From Gemmataceae bacterium (lineage in GTDB: Bacteria > Planctomycetota > Planctomycetia > Gemmatales > Gemmataceae), in NCBI GenBank assembly GCA_025055795.1, contig JANWVV010000017.1, forward strand, positions 1 to 64,000: 64,000 nt of DNA, written 5' to 3'. Below the pieces are notes generated by a model. It was given only the letters and a program-made list of their open reading frames with translations, was not told where the DNA came from and did no database searches. Position numbers and translations under genes: made by a program. Positions 27,886 to 37,164 of the stretch are shown here, piece by piece. Positions within the stretch are counted from its first letter, which is position 1, and each line of letters begins with the position of its first letter.

Positions 27886-28887
27886 ATGCGTGTCCGTTGG
27901 CGTGGACTGGAATTACCGAGCCGGGTGGTGTGCGATCGGGCTACCCTTACGGATACCTACGGCAAGTTCATCGCCGAACCATTCGAGCGGGGCTTCGGCA
28001 TGACCGTAGGCAACAGTTTGCGACGCATCCTGATTTCCAGTCTGGAAGGCAGCGCAGTTACTCGCCTGAAAATCCAAGGCGTTCAGCACGAAATTTCGAC
28101 CATTCCGGGTGTGGTGGAAGACGTTACCGACATTGTGCTCAACATCAAATCGTTGGTCCTGAAAAACCTGTCGGATCAGCCCCGTATTATCCGCATCCAG
28201 AAGCATGAGGCCGGGACGGTGCGGGCCGCTGATATCCAGCACGATGAAATGATCCAGATCATCAATCCCGAGCACCACATCGCCACCCTGACCCGCGACG
28301 TTCCCTTTGTCATGGAAATGACGGTGGAGAACGGCCGCGGCTACCGCACTGCCGAGGAAAACGCCGGTAAAGAGCGGGAAATCGGGGTCATTCCGCTGGA
28401 CAGTAGCTTTTCGCCCATCGTTCGGGTCAAATACGAGGTCGAAGAAACACGTGTCGGTCACAAGTCCAACTACGATCGCCTGATCATGGAAATCTGGACC
28501 AACGGCACGGTTACGCCCCAGATGGCCCTGGTCGAGGCAGCTAAAATCTTGCGTAAACACCTCAACCCCTTTGTGCAGTACACGGAACCCGGCCCGGAGG
28601 TACCGCTGGAAGAACCCGTCGAGATCGGCCAACGGCCCACCGAGGTCTACGATGCCGAACTGGAACGCAAACTAAACATGAGCCTGGCTGAACTGGAGTT
28701 GTCGGTACGGGCCACCAACTGTCTGGAATCCGAGGGGATCACCACAGTCCGTGATCTGGTCATGCGTACGCCGGACGAACTACTCGAAGTTCGCAACTTC
28801 GGCGAAACCACGCTTCGAGAAGTCCAAGCCAAGCTGGCTGAACATGGTTTGTCGCTGGGCATGAAAGTGCCATCACGACGCCATTGA
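27886..28887 (+). CDS. rpoA: DNA-directed RNA polymerase subunit alpha
   Basis: RpoA, 333 residues. ATG 27886 ([15 protein letters not shown]) is preferred: AGGAGA lies upstream, while the track's 36 extra residues do not match the family. The N-terminal dimerisation domain shows [20 protein letters not shown]; the C-terminal domain shows [22 protein letters not shown] and [19 protein letters not shown]. It is the assembly scaffold of RNA polymerase and the contact for UP elements and activators. Confidence 0.97.
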   Translation: MRVRWRGLELPSRVVCDRATLTDTYGKFIAEPFERGFGMTVGNSLRRILISSLEGSAVTRLKIQGVQHEISTIPGVVEDVTDIVLNIKSLVLKNLSDQPRIIRIQKHEAGTVRAADIQHDEMIQIINPEHHIATLTRDVPFVMEMTVENGRGYRTAEENAGKEREIGVIPLDSSFSPIVRVKYEVEETRVGHKSNYDRLIMEIWTNGTVTPQMALVEAAKILRKHLNPFVQYTEPGPEVPLEEPVEIGQRPTEVYDAELERKLNMSLAELELSVRATNCLESEGITTVRDLVMRTPDELLEVRNFGETTLREVQAKLAEHGLSLGMKVPSRRH

Positions 28888-29171
28888 CGTATAATATCTG
28901 TCCTGTGTTTTTGAACTGGCCGCTTGCGATACCTGGGCCAATCCTACGAAGGGCACCCATACCTTCAAAGCGCTATATCCCTGTGGCGCCAATCAATGAA
29001 AAAGTGGGGCACCCCCAGGCACCGCTGGCCAGAACAACTTAAAGTTACCCACTCATCAGGTCTGCCGGTGGCCATGCACCGTTGGCGGGAGCAATAGTCA
29101 GCCCCGGCAGACCGCCCCCTGCCTGCCGTGGCACGGGGTGGGGGGATTAACCCGTCCTAGGAGCCTTTGCC

Positions 29172-29753
29172 ATGCGTCATCGTAAAGCCGGCCGTCATCT
29201 GAACCGTACGCCTGCCCATCGCCGGGCCCTGTTACGCAATCTGGCCCGGGCCTTGTTCCGCTATGAACGGATCCGCACCACCGTGCCCAAGGCCAAAGAA
29301 TTGCGTCCCTTCGCCGAAAAATTGATCACCCTGGCCAAGCGGGCCCATCTGGCCCTGGTGAATGCCGAAGGCAAATCGGAGGCTGAGCAAAAGCAAGCTC
29401 GCGTTCAAGCCTTGCACTACCGCCGCCGGGCCGCGGCTATCCTGGGACCAGTCGCCGAAACCCTGCTGTGGGATGACGCCAAAGACGAGCCTCTGACCGA
29501 TCCGCTAAACCCCAAGGGCACCAGTCTGGACAACGTCCTGAAGAAACTGTTCCGCGAGATCGGACCTCGCTACGTCAACCGTCCCGGTGGTTACACCCGT
29601 ATTATCAAACTGCATTACCGCCGCCTAGGAGACGCCAGTCCCACGGCTATCATCGAGTTGCTGAAAAAAGACGAAGAAAAGGTGCGCAAGCAGCCCAAGG
29701 CCGCAGCTGCTCCGGCACCGGTGGTCGGTCAGGAAACCACACCAGCAACCTGA
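29172..29753 (+). CDS. rplQ: 50S ribosomal protein L17, enlarged
   Basis: L17, 193 residues against about 120-127 normally. MRHRKAGRHLNRTPAHRRALLRNLA is the standard start and YTRIIKLHYRRLGDASPTAIIEL marks the end of the core. The extra length comes from an insert (around residues 90-125, DPLNPKGTSLDNVL) and a tail of about 30 residues (KQPKAAAAPAPVVGQE). CCTAGGAG precedes ATG 29172. It is the last gene of the ribosomal superoperon and converges on uvrC only 40 bp away. Confidence 0.95.
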   Translation: MRHRKAGRHLNRTPAHRRALLRNLARALFRYERIRTTVPKAKELRPFAEKLITLAKRAHLALVNAEGKSEAEQKQARVQALHYRRRAAAILGPVAETLLWDDAKDEPLTDPLNPKGTSLDNVLKKLFREIGPRYVNRPGGYTRIIKLHYRRLGDASPTAIIELLKKDEEKVRKQPKAAAAPAPVVGQETTPAT

Positions 29754-29793
29754 ACAGTTTTTTCAGAATCACACGGCCACTTATCATTTTCAT

Positions 29794-31146
29794 TCAACTG
29801 TCCGAGCTTTCCTCGTCGGTGATCCGTTTGCGTTGCAGCATATGCAAGTAGTGCTGGGCGAAGCGATGAGCTTCGTCCCGTACGTACTGCAACAGGCGCA
29901 GAGCCGCCGAGTGGCGACTCAACCGCAGTGGCTCTGCCTGTTCCGGCCGATAAATTTCTTCCTGCTGTTTGGCTAAAGCCAGCACGCAAGGGGGCCGTAT
30001 CCCTATCCATGCAAAAGCCTCCATCGCTGCGTGCAACTGCCCTTTGCCGCCATCGATCAGCAACAGATCCGGCAAGGTCTCTTCCTCGTCCCGCAAACGG
30101 CGGAAGCGGCGGCTGATCACTTCCCGGATCGAAGCATAGTCGTCTACACCCTCCACACTACGGATACGGTACCGTCGGTAACCCGGCTTGAATGGCAGAC
30201 CATCCAGAAACGTGACCAGTGAGGCCACCGTGTCCTGACCGTGGATGTGGGCCACATCGACGCCTTCGATCGATCGAGGCACACGCTCCAATCCTAGCAC
30301 CTTTTTCAACCCACACAGTCCCTTACGGGGATCAATAGGGAAAACCTCCGGCTGAACATCCGTGTCCACTTTGCCCCGTAGATCGAGTTGCTCCAGTGCC
30401 ACAATCTCGTCGCGTAAGCGACTGGCTTTTTCGAAATTCAGCTCCTCACTGGCGGCCAGCATTTGTTTGCGGAGAAAGCGAATCAGTCGATCCTTTTTGC
30501 CGTCCAACACCAGGATCAGTTTGCGGATTTGCCGGCGATATTCCTGGCGATCGACCCGAAGGTTGCAGGGGGCCGTGCAACGCCGGATGTTGTACAGCAG
30601 GCAGGGACGAAACCAGCGCCAGCGGGGATCATTCGAATGGATGTCCAGACTACATGTGCGGAACTGGAACAACTTCTGCAAGGTGTGCACGGCCTGACGT
30701 AACCGACGGGCACTGGCAAACGGACCATATAGCCGCACCCCTCGTGGACGCGGCTTGCGCGTAATTTCCACCCGAGGGAATTCCTCTCGGGTGCGGATCT
30801 GCAGATAAGGGAACGTCTTGTCGTCTTTCAGTTCCTTGTTGAAACGGGGGCGCAGGTCCTTGATTAGGCGGGCTTCCGTGAAAATGGCGGCTACCGCATC
30901 GGAAGTCACGATGTAATCCACGTCCTGAACCAGGCCGATCCAGTCACGGATACGAGGATCGCGTTCAGCCTCAGGACCAAAGTAACTTGAAACGCGGGCA
31001 CGCAGATTTTTGGCCTTGCCTACGTACACCACGTTGCCACTGGCGTCCTTCATCAGGTAGACGCCCGGTCCCGTAGGGAATTCCCGCACCTTCTCGCTCA
31101 ACGCGGAGGCTGTCTCCGCCTTGTTTTCGGGAACAGAGCCTTTCAT
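29794..31146 (-). CDS. uvrC: UvrC-like excinuclease subunit lacking the C-terminal HhH region
   Basis: The product is 450 residues; typical UvrC has about 600. From ATG 31146 it shows the GIY-YIG nuclease domain (GPGVYLMKDASGNVVYVGKA, residues ~25-105), four cysteines at about 165, 182, 190 and 194 (CLLYNIRRCTAPC) matching those reported to hold an Fe-S cluster in UvrC, a UVR motif (NFEKASRLRDEIVALE), and the RNase-H-like second nuclease domain (SIEGVDVAHIHGQDTVASLV, DLLLIDGGKGQLHAA). The frame ends right after DEAHRFAQHYLHMLQRKR, where the helix-hairpin-helix part should begin. No continuation exists downstream because rplQ is 40 bp away. The track start (31167) is a TTG. Confidence 0.88.
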   Translation of the reverse strand: MKGSVPENKAETASALSEKVREFPTGPGVYLMKDASGNVVYVGKAKNLRARVSSYFGPEAERDPRIRDWIGLVQDVDYIVTSDAVAAIFTEARLIKDLRPRFNKELKDDKTFPYLQIRTREEFPRVEITRKPRPRGVRLYGPFASARRLRQAVHTLQKLFQFRTCSLDIHSNDPRWRWFRPCLLYNIRRCTAPCNLRVDRQEYRRQIRKLILVLDGKKDRLIRFLRKQMLAASEELNFEKASRLRDEIVALEQLDLRGKVDTDVQPEVFPIDPRKGLCGLKKVLGLERVPRSIEGVDVAHIHGQDTVASLVTFLDGLPFKPGYRRYRIRSVEGVDDYASIREVISRRFRRLRDEEETLPDLLLIDGGKGQLHAAMEAFAWIGIRPPCVLALAKQQEEIYRPEQAEPLRLSRHSAALRLLQYVRDEAHRFAQHYLHMLQRKRITDEESSDS

Positions 31147-31263
31147 AGGAGCGTTACCATAATGCAAGCCGTAGTTGTCAATTGTAGGTTGGTGTTCACC
31201 GCACAGGGCGCTCTATTGAAAACGACGGGAATCGATTCGGCAGTTTCCGGTCGGGCATCATCT

Positions 31264-32244
31264 TTACTGCTGTTTCGGATCCCCTTTGGCATTAGGGATC
31301 GGGCGTCCCATGTGTCGCAGCAGCATTTTCATGTCTTCCCAGGTTTCGCGTTTCATCGTGCCGGATGGATCACGCAGCAGGGCAGCCGGATGGTAGGTAC
31401 ATACCAGCGGGATGCCCCGGAATTCATACATCCGACCACGCAACTTCGTCACTCCTGCAGTTGTCTGTAATAATGCCCGTGCGGCGGTATTACCCAGGGC
31501 CACCAGGTGCTTCGGCCGGACCAGAGTGAATTGCTGTTCAAAATAGGGAAAGCAATTCCGGCATTCCTCGACGGTTGGAGTACGGTTCCCTGGCGGCCGG
31601 CACTTCAAGATGTTGCAAATATACACCTCCTCGCGTTTGAAACCCATTGCCTCGATGATCCGTGTGAGTAGTTGGCCAGCACGGCCCACGAACGGCTCTC
31701 CCATGCGGTCTTCGTCCGCTCCCGGTGCTTCGCCGACAAAGCAGATCTCGGGATCCAATGGGCCGACGCCGAACACCGTTTGTGTACGCGTGGCGTAAAG
31801 CTCCTCACATCGCCGACAACGCGACACCTCCTCGGCCAGTGTAGCAAGCGCGTGGCGACGATCCTCTTTTGTCAAAGATGCTTCAGTGCATGTTTCGCTT
31901 GCAAAAAGACCGCCTTGGGCAATCTGTTCCGCGCTTTGTCTGCCTGCCAAAGAAGCTGGGAGTGGCTGAGTGGCACTGTGTACTTTGCCAACCGTTTGTC
32001 CAGGCGATGCCGCTGCAGGGGGTATTGGGGCAGAGCCACCCGCAAGTTGTTCTGCTGTCCCCGATGCAGCCCGGCCAGCGGTACGCCCGGGGTCTTCTGC
32101 GTTGTTTCGTGAAACCGGGTTTGAGGAATCTTGCTGGGCGGGCAACCAAGAGGGCTGGCGAGGAACAAACAACACCCCCTGGGATCGTAGCGACTCGATG
32201 TGTCGCTGCAATTGCCATCGCCAATCGAAACGGTTTCCTTGCAT
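31264..32244 (-). CDS. Uracil-DNA glycosylase, family 4/5 type (Fe-S)
   Basis: Removes uracil from DNA, initiating base excision repair. The catalytic C-terminal domain (residues ~140-320) carries motif A ([20 protein letters not shown]), an Fe-S cysteine set (CRRCEEL upstream, CRPPGN ... ECRNC) and the second motif HPAALLRDP. The N-terminal ~130 residues are Pro/Ala/Gln-rich and look like a disordered linker after a short folded start. ATG 32244 has GAGGG upstream; the track start lies nine codons earlier without a site. It lies 117 bp upstream of uvrC in the same direction, so the two repair genes may share a transcript. Confidence 0.88.
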   Translation of the reverse strand: MQGNRFDWRWQLQRHIESLRSQGVLFVPRQPSWLPAQQDSSNPVSRNNAEDPGRTAGRAASGTAEQLAGGSAPIPPAAASPGQTVGKVHSATQPLPASLAGRQSAEQIAQGGLFASETCTEASLTKEDRRHALATLAEEVSRCRRCEELYATRTQTVFGVGPLDPEICFVGEAPGADEDRMGEPFVGRAGQLLTRIIEAMGFKREEVYICNILKCRPPGNRTPTVEECRNCFPYFEQQFTLVRPKHLVALGNTAARALLQTTAGVTKLRGRMYEFRGIPLVCTYHPAALLRDPSGTMKRETWEDMKMLLRHMGRPIPNAKGDPKQQ

Positions 32245-32567
32245 CACTGCCCTCGTTGTGCTTCCTGTCATTAAGTTATTATATTCTTGAAAAATTCAGT
32301 TTCACATCATGAGTCGGTCATCGACTGTGAACAGTTTCGATATTCTGTTTTGGGTTCAAGCACTCGAGCCTTCCCAACGCCACCAACAGCTTAAACATCA
32401 CACCATACGCTCTCCATATTGATTGAGCCCTTTGATTATCAGATTGAATCGAGGAGATACTGCCCTGGCCGCGGTAATAACGGATTGCTTACAACTAGTT
32501 GCGTCGGTCAAAACCAGTCTGTGGAGGCTGGTTTACGAGTATCGACCATCCTTGCTGAAGTAACATA
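32245..32567. promoter_or_regulatory. Divergent promoter region
   Basis: This 323-bp, fairly A/T-rich region lies between the uracil-DNA glycosylase gene (minus) and the agmatine deiminase gene (plus), so each promoter should lie here. I see no further gene. Confidence 0.4.
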
Positions 32568-33671
32568 ATGACCATCGCGCCATCTTCCGGGATGTCGTTT
32601 GATTCGGTACCAGCACCAGCTTCTACGCCGGCAGCCTTAGGCTATCGTATGCCGGCTGAGTGGGAACCACACGCGGCCACCTGGCTAGCCTGGCCGATGC
32701 GGGAATCCGATTGGCCCGGCAAACGCCACCTTATCCCCTTCGTATGCGCCGAAATCATCCGCCATCTGACGCGATACGAGGATGTGCATCTAATTGTTCC
32801 TGATACGACGATGGAGACCCAAGCCCGTGATCTACTCCAGCGCGTAGCCGCTGATCTGACCCGTATTCGCTTCTGGCAATTCCCGACCAATCGTTCGTGG
32901 CTGCGTGATTCCGGTCCACTTTATCTGGTCAACAATAGTAACAACAAAGCGATTATCGACTGGCATTTCAACGCCTGGGCCAAATACGACGACTGGGAAG
33001 CGGATGACCAGCTGGCCTGTCTCATCGCTCAACAGCAGCATCTCCCCTGCTGGCAGCCTCAGGTAAACGGCCGACGAGTGGTACTGGAAGGTGGAGCCAT
33101 CGATGTTAACGGTCAGGGCTGGCTTCTGACTACCCAGGAGTGCCTTCTCAGTCCCATACAGGCACGTAACCCCGGTTGGAACCAAGCCGATTACGAACGC
33201 CTCTTTGCCGAATATCTTGGCTGTCAAGAGGTGATCTGGCTGGGTCAGGGAATTGTCGGGGATGATACCCATGGTCACGTAGACGACCTGGCTCGTTTTG
33301 TGGCCCCTCGCACGGTTGTAACCGTGATCGAAACCAATCCGCAGGATGAGAATTATCGTCCCTTGCGGGAAAATCTGGAACGACTGCGTGCTTGGCGTAG
33401 TAGTTCGGGCCAGAGGCTTGAAGTCGTGACTCTTCCCATGCCTCGTCCCCTGTATTACGAGGGCATCCGCTTACCTGCCAGCTATGCCAATTTTTACCTG
33501 GCCAACGGTCTGGTTCTGGTACCAACGTTCAACGACCCTGCCGATCGGCGTGCCTTGGGTATCTTGGCTGAGCTGTTCCCTGACCGTGAAGTAGTCGGCA
33601 TTCACGCTGTCGACCTGGTGTGGGGCCTGGGCACTTTGCACTGTATGACCCAACAGGAACCCTGTTCTTGA
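32568..33671 (+). CDS. aguA: Agmatine deiminase / peptidyl-arginine deiminase-like protein
   Basis: The 367-residue protein belongs to the PAD_porph/agmatine deiminase family (agmatine to N-carbamoylputrescine + ammonia, polyamine synthesis). Signatures include MPAEWEPHAATWLAWPMRES, VVLEGGAIDVNGQGWLLTTQ, DDTHGHVDDLARF (acid/His of the active site) and the catalytic cysteine in GTLHCMTQQ (about C359). Length and motif order match AguA. Membership in the family is firm; substrate preference for agmatine is inferred. Confidence 0.88.
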   Translation: MTIAPSSGMSFDSVPAPASTPAALGYRMPAEWEPHAATWLAWPMRESDWPGKRHLIPFVCAEIIRHLTRYEDVHLIVPDTTMETQARDLLQRVAADLTRIRFWQFPTNRSWLRDSGPLYLVNNSNNKAIIDWHFNAWAKYDDWEADDQLACLIAQQQHLPCWQPQVNGRRVVLEGGAIDVNGQGWLLTTQECLLSPIQARNPGWNQADYERLFAEYLGCQEVIWLGQGIVGDDTHGHVDDLARFVAPRTVVTVIETNPQDENYRPLRENLERLRAWRSSSGQRLEVVTLPMPRPLYYEGIRLPASYANFYLANGLVLVPTFNDPADRRALGILAELFPDREVVGIHAVDLVWGLGTLHCMTQQEPCS

Positions 33672-33745
33672 AAACACAGAATAGCCTGCGGTCCAGCATA
33701 CCGAACGTTCCTACTTCGCAGTGCAAATCCAACAGATACAGCATG

Positions 33746-34993
33746 TCACTCACCAGGCTTATACGCGGGTTCCTGTCGGCTTTCGTAGCTAGGAGGCAAC
33801 CACGCGACCAAAGCAAGCCCTACCCCCGTCAGAATTGTGGTGCTCAAACTTAATAGCAGACTGTAACCATGCCAGACGCTAAAGGCCTCTTGGGCACTCC
33901 GGGCTACTTCTGGGTCCGGGGAAAAACGAGCTGCCCGCAATTCACTGACGTAATCGGATATAGGCCAGCCGATAAGCACGCCCCCCGCGGCCAGTCCCAA
34001 CACTAAGACACGCCAACGATGAAGATGACCATGAAACCACCAGCTTAATGCTGTTAGCAACGCTCCAGTGGCACATACCCCTTGTAAAGCATAATAGCGA
34101 GGAAAAATGGGGCCAACGGCACAGCCCGCCAAGGCACTGGCCAAAGCTTTGCGGCGTGATTCGGAAGCCTCTGGTGGTAACAACGGTTCATTAGCCGTCC
34201 GGTCAGAGGGGGCAGAGGCCACTACCTGCTCAAACGAGCGAAATATCGCCGGAGCCGCTAAAAAATTAAAAAAGGAACCTGCGCCGAACCACACACCGAT
34301 AGCTAAAACGTGGATCACTCGTAGCAACGGTTGCCGCATCCTTGATTCTCCAAGGCGATTCTCATGTCCGTGCCAAAGCCGTAACAGATTACTGCGGTGC
34401 TTGACCAATACTAGGAGACTGCCACTCAGCAGATAGATAGTGAGCGGCCACTGGGGGGATGCCCACGGCTGCTTGCAAGTACTTAGGTGGTACATCGTCA
34501 AGGCACAGGCAGCCGTTAGGGAGGCCAACGACACATACCGGCTGGCAAGGACAATCAGTCCCCAAAGGGTAAATGCGACCAACGTGGCCTCGGGTGCCAG
34601 CACTAGTAAGGTTCCAGCACCGGTAGCAATCCCCTTTCCCCCTCGGAATCCCAGATATATCGGAAAAAGGTGCCCTAGAAATGCCGCGGCCGCTGCTCCT
34701 ACACTAAGCAAATTCGTCCACAACGGATCCAGACCATCCTCTGGACCACACGCCCAAAGGTAGAAAGGCACGATGACCAAAGGCGGCAGCATCCCCTTGC
34801 CAAAATCAACTATGAAGATGGCTATACCATAGGGCCAACCGAGCACGCGGCCAACGTTCGTAGCACCGATATTACCACTGCCCGCGTTAAACAGATTGAC
34901 ACCACGGGCCAAACCCAGCAAATAACCAAAAGGAATGGCCCCGATCAAATAAGAAGCCCCGATCAAACCGATACTCACAGCAAGGCAAACCAT
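33746..34993 (-). CDS. plsY: PlsY acyltransferase fused to a DUF4149-like membrane domain
   Basis: Residues ~1-215 are PlsY, which transfers acyl groups from acyl-phosphate to glycerol-3-phosphate, the first step of membrane phospholipid synthesis. The three PlsY motifs are visible: GSGNIGATNVGR, GFRGGKGIATGAG and KHRSNLLRLWHGHENRLG. The C-terminal ~190 residues add further membrane helices starting LLRVIHVLAIGVWFGAGSFF, similar to DUF4149 proteins, and ending in a short polar tail. The ATG at 34993 is used; the track's start nine codons earlier is a TTG with no site. Inner-membrane enzyme with roughly nine or more helices. Confidence 0.85.
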   Translation of the reverse strand: MVCLAVSIGLIGASYLIGAIPFGYLLGLARGVNLFNAGSGNIGATNVGRVLGWPYGIAIFIVDFGKGMLPPLVIVPFYLWACGPEDGLDPLWTNLLSVGAAAAAFLGHLFPIYLGFRGGKGIATGAGTLLVLAPEATLVAFTLWGLIVLASRYVSLASLTAACALTMYHLSTCKQPWASPQWPLTIYLLSGSLLVLVKHRSNLLRLWHGHENRLGESRMRQPLLRVIHVLAIGVWFGAGSFFNFLAAPAIFRSFEQVVASAPSDRTANEPLLPPEASESRRKALASALAGCAVGPIFPRYYALQGVCATGALLTALSWWFHGHLHRWRVLVLGLAAGGVLIGWPISDYVSELRAARFSPDPEVARSAQEAFSVWHGYSLLLSLSTTILTGVGLALVAWLPPSYESRQEPAYKPGE

Positions 34994-35075
34994 ACAAACA
35001 AGTGACTTTGATTTTGACAAGATATCTTTGGTTATCTTTACACAAAGTATTGTACCTGCTAGTTAGATGGATAAA

Positions 35076-36242
35076 CTAAGCTGCTGACTTGTGACGGCAA
35101 ACCTCTTGGAACACGTTCATTAATGCCTCATAGTGCCGGTCGAAATTCCACTCCATACCACGGCGACGGGCAGCCATGGCGGCCTCACGTCGATAAACAG
35201 GATCGCACATCCGCTGGATGGCCTGACTAAGAGCTAGGGTATTGTGGGGATCATCAATAATCAGGCCTTCAGCAGGCGGATGTAGCAACTCCGCCGCACC
35301 ATTATAGCGAGTCGTTATGACCGGCAAGCCGCAGGTTAGTGCCTCAAGCACGACCAAAGAACATGGATCGTAGAAAGTGGGATGCACTAGAAAGTCGGCA
35401 GCAAAAAAGTAATCACGTGGCTCCTTTTGGTGACCAAGAAAATGCACACGATCATCAAGACCAAGACGCCACGCTAGTCGCCGGTAACGTTGATATCGTG
35501 GATTCCCAATCACAAGCAAATGCAAAGAGGGCACAGTCACGTAGTAGAGTGCTCGCAAAAGGGGGGCTAGGCCCTTTAGACGATAATTCATCGCGACAAA
35601 TAAAGCGACCGGAGCATCAGAAGCGATGCCGAGCCGCCGGCGAACTTCATCACGCAGCCTGAACCGATCCTCAGCCGAAAAACGCGAACTGTCTATTGCA
35701 CTGTGAACGACTCGAACACGCTCACTCGAAATACCATAATACGTTTCAAAGTGACGTCGTACCAAGTGACTATTAACAATTATCATCGGATTATATGTAC
35801 TACAATATTGCTTGTGTTCAAGCATTCGAAATGACCAAAAAGCAGGGTCAAGACGCTTACCCAATTTAGCGAAAAATCGCAATACTGGTGAGCGGTACTT
35901 TAATAGATTATGGTCAGCACAAGCCAAATGAAGACCGCCTTGAGGATAAAGGATATCCTGCCCCCATGTCTTATCAAATCCGATACTGATATCGTGAGGT
36001 ATATATCTGAGAAGCTGTAGACAACCATAGGCAAACCGCCATGGACGGAGTAGCCGCGGTGTGGGCCGACTAACGACGCGATGGCAGTGCACACCTGTTG
36101 GAAGCGAGCGATCCCATTGACTAGCAATAAGATGTACTAAATGATTATCCTTGATAAGTCTATTTATTAGATCATAAATATACTTCTCGGCGCCGCCACG
36201 TGTTGGTAGTAGATACTCATAACATAAAATAATCCGCATCAT
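35076..36242 (-). CDS. waaG: GT4 glycosyltransferase, WaaG-like (LPS core)
   Basis: A 388-residue GT-B glycosyltransferase. The N-terminus shows the donor/acceptor cleft pattern LPTRGGAEKYIYDLINRL, the middle has DILYPQGGLHLACADHN, and the C-terminal domain has DPCSLVVLEALTCGLPVITT with the conserved E-x7-E style nucleotide-sugar site, closely resembling WaaG, which adds the first glucose to the inner heptose. It is the last gene of the LPS-core operon and overlaps the upstream kinase gene by 4 nt (ATGA). Its base composition is closer to normal than that of its upstream neighbours. Donor sugar is inferred. Confidence 0.85.
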   Translation of the reverse strand: MMRIILCYEYLLPTRGGAEKYIYDLINRLIKDNHLVHLIASQWDRSLPTGVHCHRVVSRPTPRLLRPWRFAYGCLQLLRYIPHDISIGFDKTWGQDILYPQGGLHLACADHNLLKYRSPVLRFFAKLGKRLDPAFWSFRMLEHKQYCSTYNPMIIVNSHLVRRHFETYYGISSERVRVVHSAIDSSRFSAEDRFRLRDEVRRRLGIASDAPVALFVAMNYRLKGLAPLLRALYYVTVPSLHLLVIGNPRYQRYRRLAWRLGLDDRVHFLGHQKEPRDYFFAADFLVHPTFYDPCSLVVLEALTCGLPVITTRYNGAAELLHPPAEGLIIDDPHNTLALSQAIQRMCDPVYRREAAMAARRRGMEWNFDRHYEALMNVFQEVCRHKSAA

Positions 36243-37156
36243 TTTGCTCCTGCACGTTTAGCATGTCTCCTATAAAAGTATATTTTAAATTTTATTAGTA
36301 CTTTCAGAAATAGCAATGCAAGTTTACTAATATTTAATTTCCAATAATACAATCTAAAAATAAATTGGCGATCTTCATTATTAATACCATCAATATATAA
36401 CGAGAATAACAGCTGAGATAAGTCCTTTACCAACCAATAAAAGTATAATAACCTATGCCTACGCAAGCGATGTAAATCTATAAGATAGATATTACCTTCA
36501 AATTCTGGTATTGGATTATATATATCATCCAGCTTGATATATAAATGACACAGATAAAGATCTTTATGAAATATCCTTTTTTGATGCAATGCTGCAATCA
36601 CATTGACTAACTCAATGAGTAACCGTCTCTTCCATTCGCTGTAAGAGGATGGCGAATGATATTGCATTGCTTGAGGAATAGCTTCATGTAGTGGTACCAT
36701 ATCCTGTAATTCTTCTACGGCCAAAAAACTACGCAACCGCAGACCAGGACCAACCCACTGACCGGCGGCGACTGGACGAGGTACTTTCCATCCGTTTTGT
36801 AATGCCCACTGCAGTCGATTCCACTCATGCAAACCCGGTGACCATATCTTATGAGGAAACAAAAAAGCTAGTAGGCGTATGTACCAAGGAAATGTATAAT
36901 ACCGTTTGAGAAATACAGATAGCACATTGTCATTATAAAAATAAAGACGACGACCTATTGTACGACCCTGTTTTGAATGAAAGCGATCGGTAACTTGTTG
37001 ATGGAAAATATGTTTCTCCCAGTCGATACCAGCAAAGGCAGGCCAGTCTCCTTTGAATGCGACAATCATGCACCGCCGTCTTAGCAGATTAAGACGATTA
37101 AATAAACATTTTATATTTTGATAAATATCTAGTAACATTGTCATAATGATTACCAT
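36239..37156 (-). CDS. Lipopolysaccharide-core (Kdo/heptose) kinase-like protein
   Basis: A 305-residue protein of the Kdo/WaaP kinase family, which phosphorylates inner-core sugars of LPS on the cytosolic side. The eukaryotic-kinase-like catalytic loop is visible as FHKDLYLCHLYI and the metal-binding Asp in NIYLIDLHRLRR; a Glu in LAVEELQDMVPLHEA is in the expected N-lobe region. The C-terminus is very basic and hydrophobic. The gene is distinctly A/T-rich (runs such as AAATATATTT), unlike the ribosomal region. It lies 8 bp after the double-length kinase-like gene and overlaps waaG. Confidence 0.8.
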   Translation of the reverse strand: MVIIMTMLLDIYQNIKCLFNRLNLLRRRCMIVAFKGDWPAFAGIDWEKHIFHQQVTDRFHSKQGRTIGRRLYFYNDNVLSVFLKRYYTFPWYIRLLAFLFPHKIWSPGLHEWNRLQWALQNGWKVPRPVAAGQWVGPGLRLRSFLAVEELQDMVPLHEAIPQAMQYHSPSSYSEWKRRLLIELVNVIAALHQKRIFHKDLYLCHLYIKLDDIYNPIPEFEGNIYLIDLHRLRRHRLLYFYWLVKDLSQLLFSLYIDGINNEDRQFIFRLYYWKLNISKLALLFLKVLIKFKIYFYRRHAKRAGAK

Positions 37157-37164
37157 AGGACAAA

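Noticed and set aside
27913-28632. 239-aa minus-strand ORF inside rpoA
   Set aside because: A mirror frame of the certain rpoA gene.
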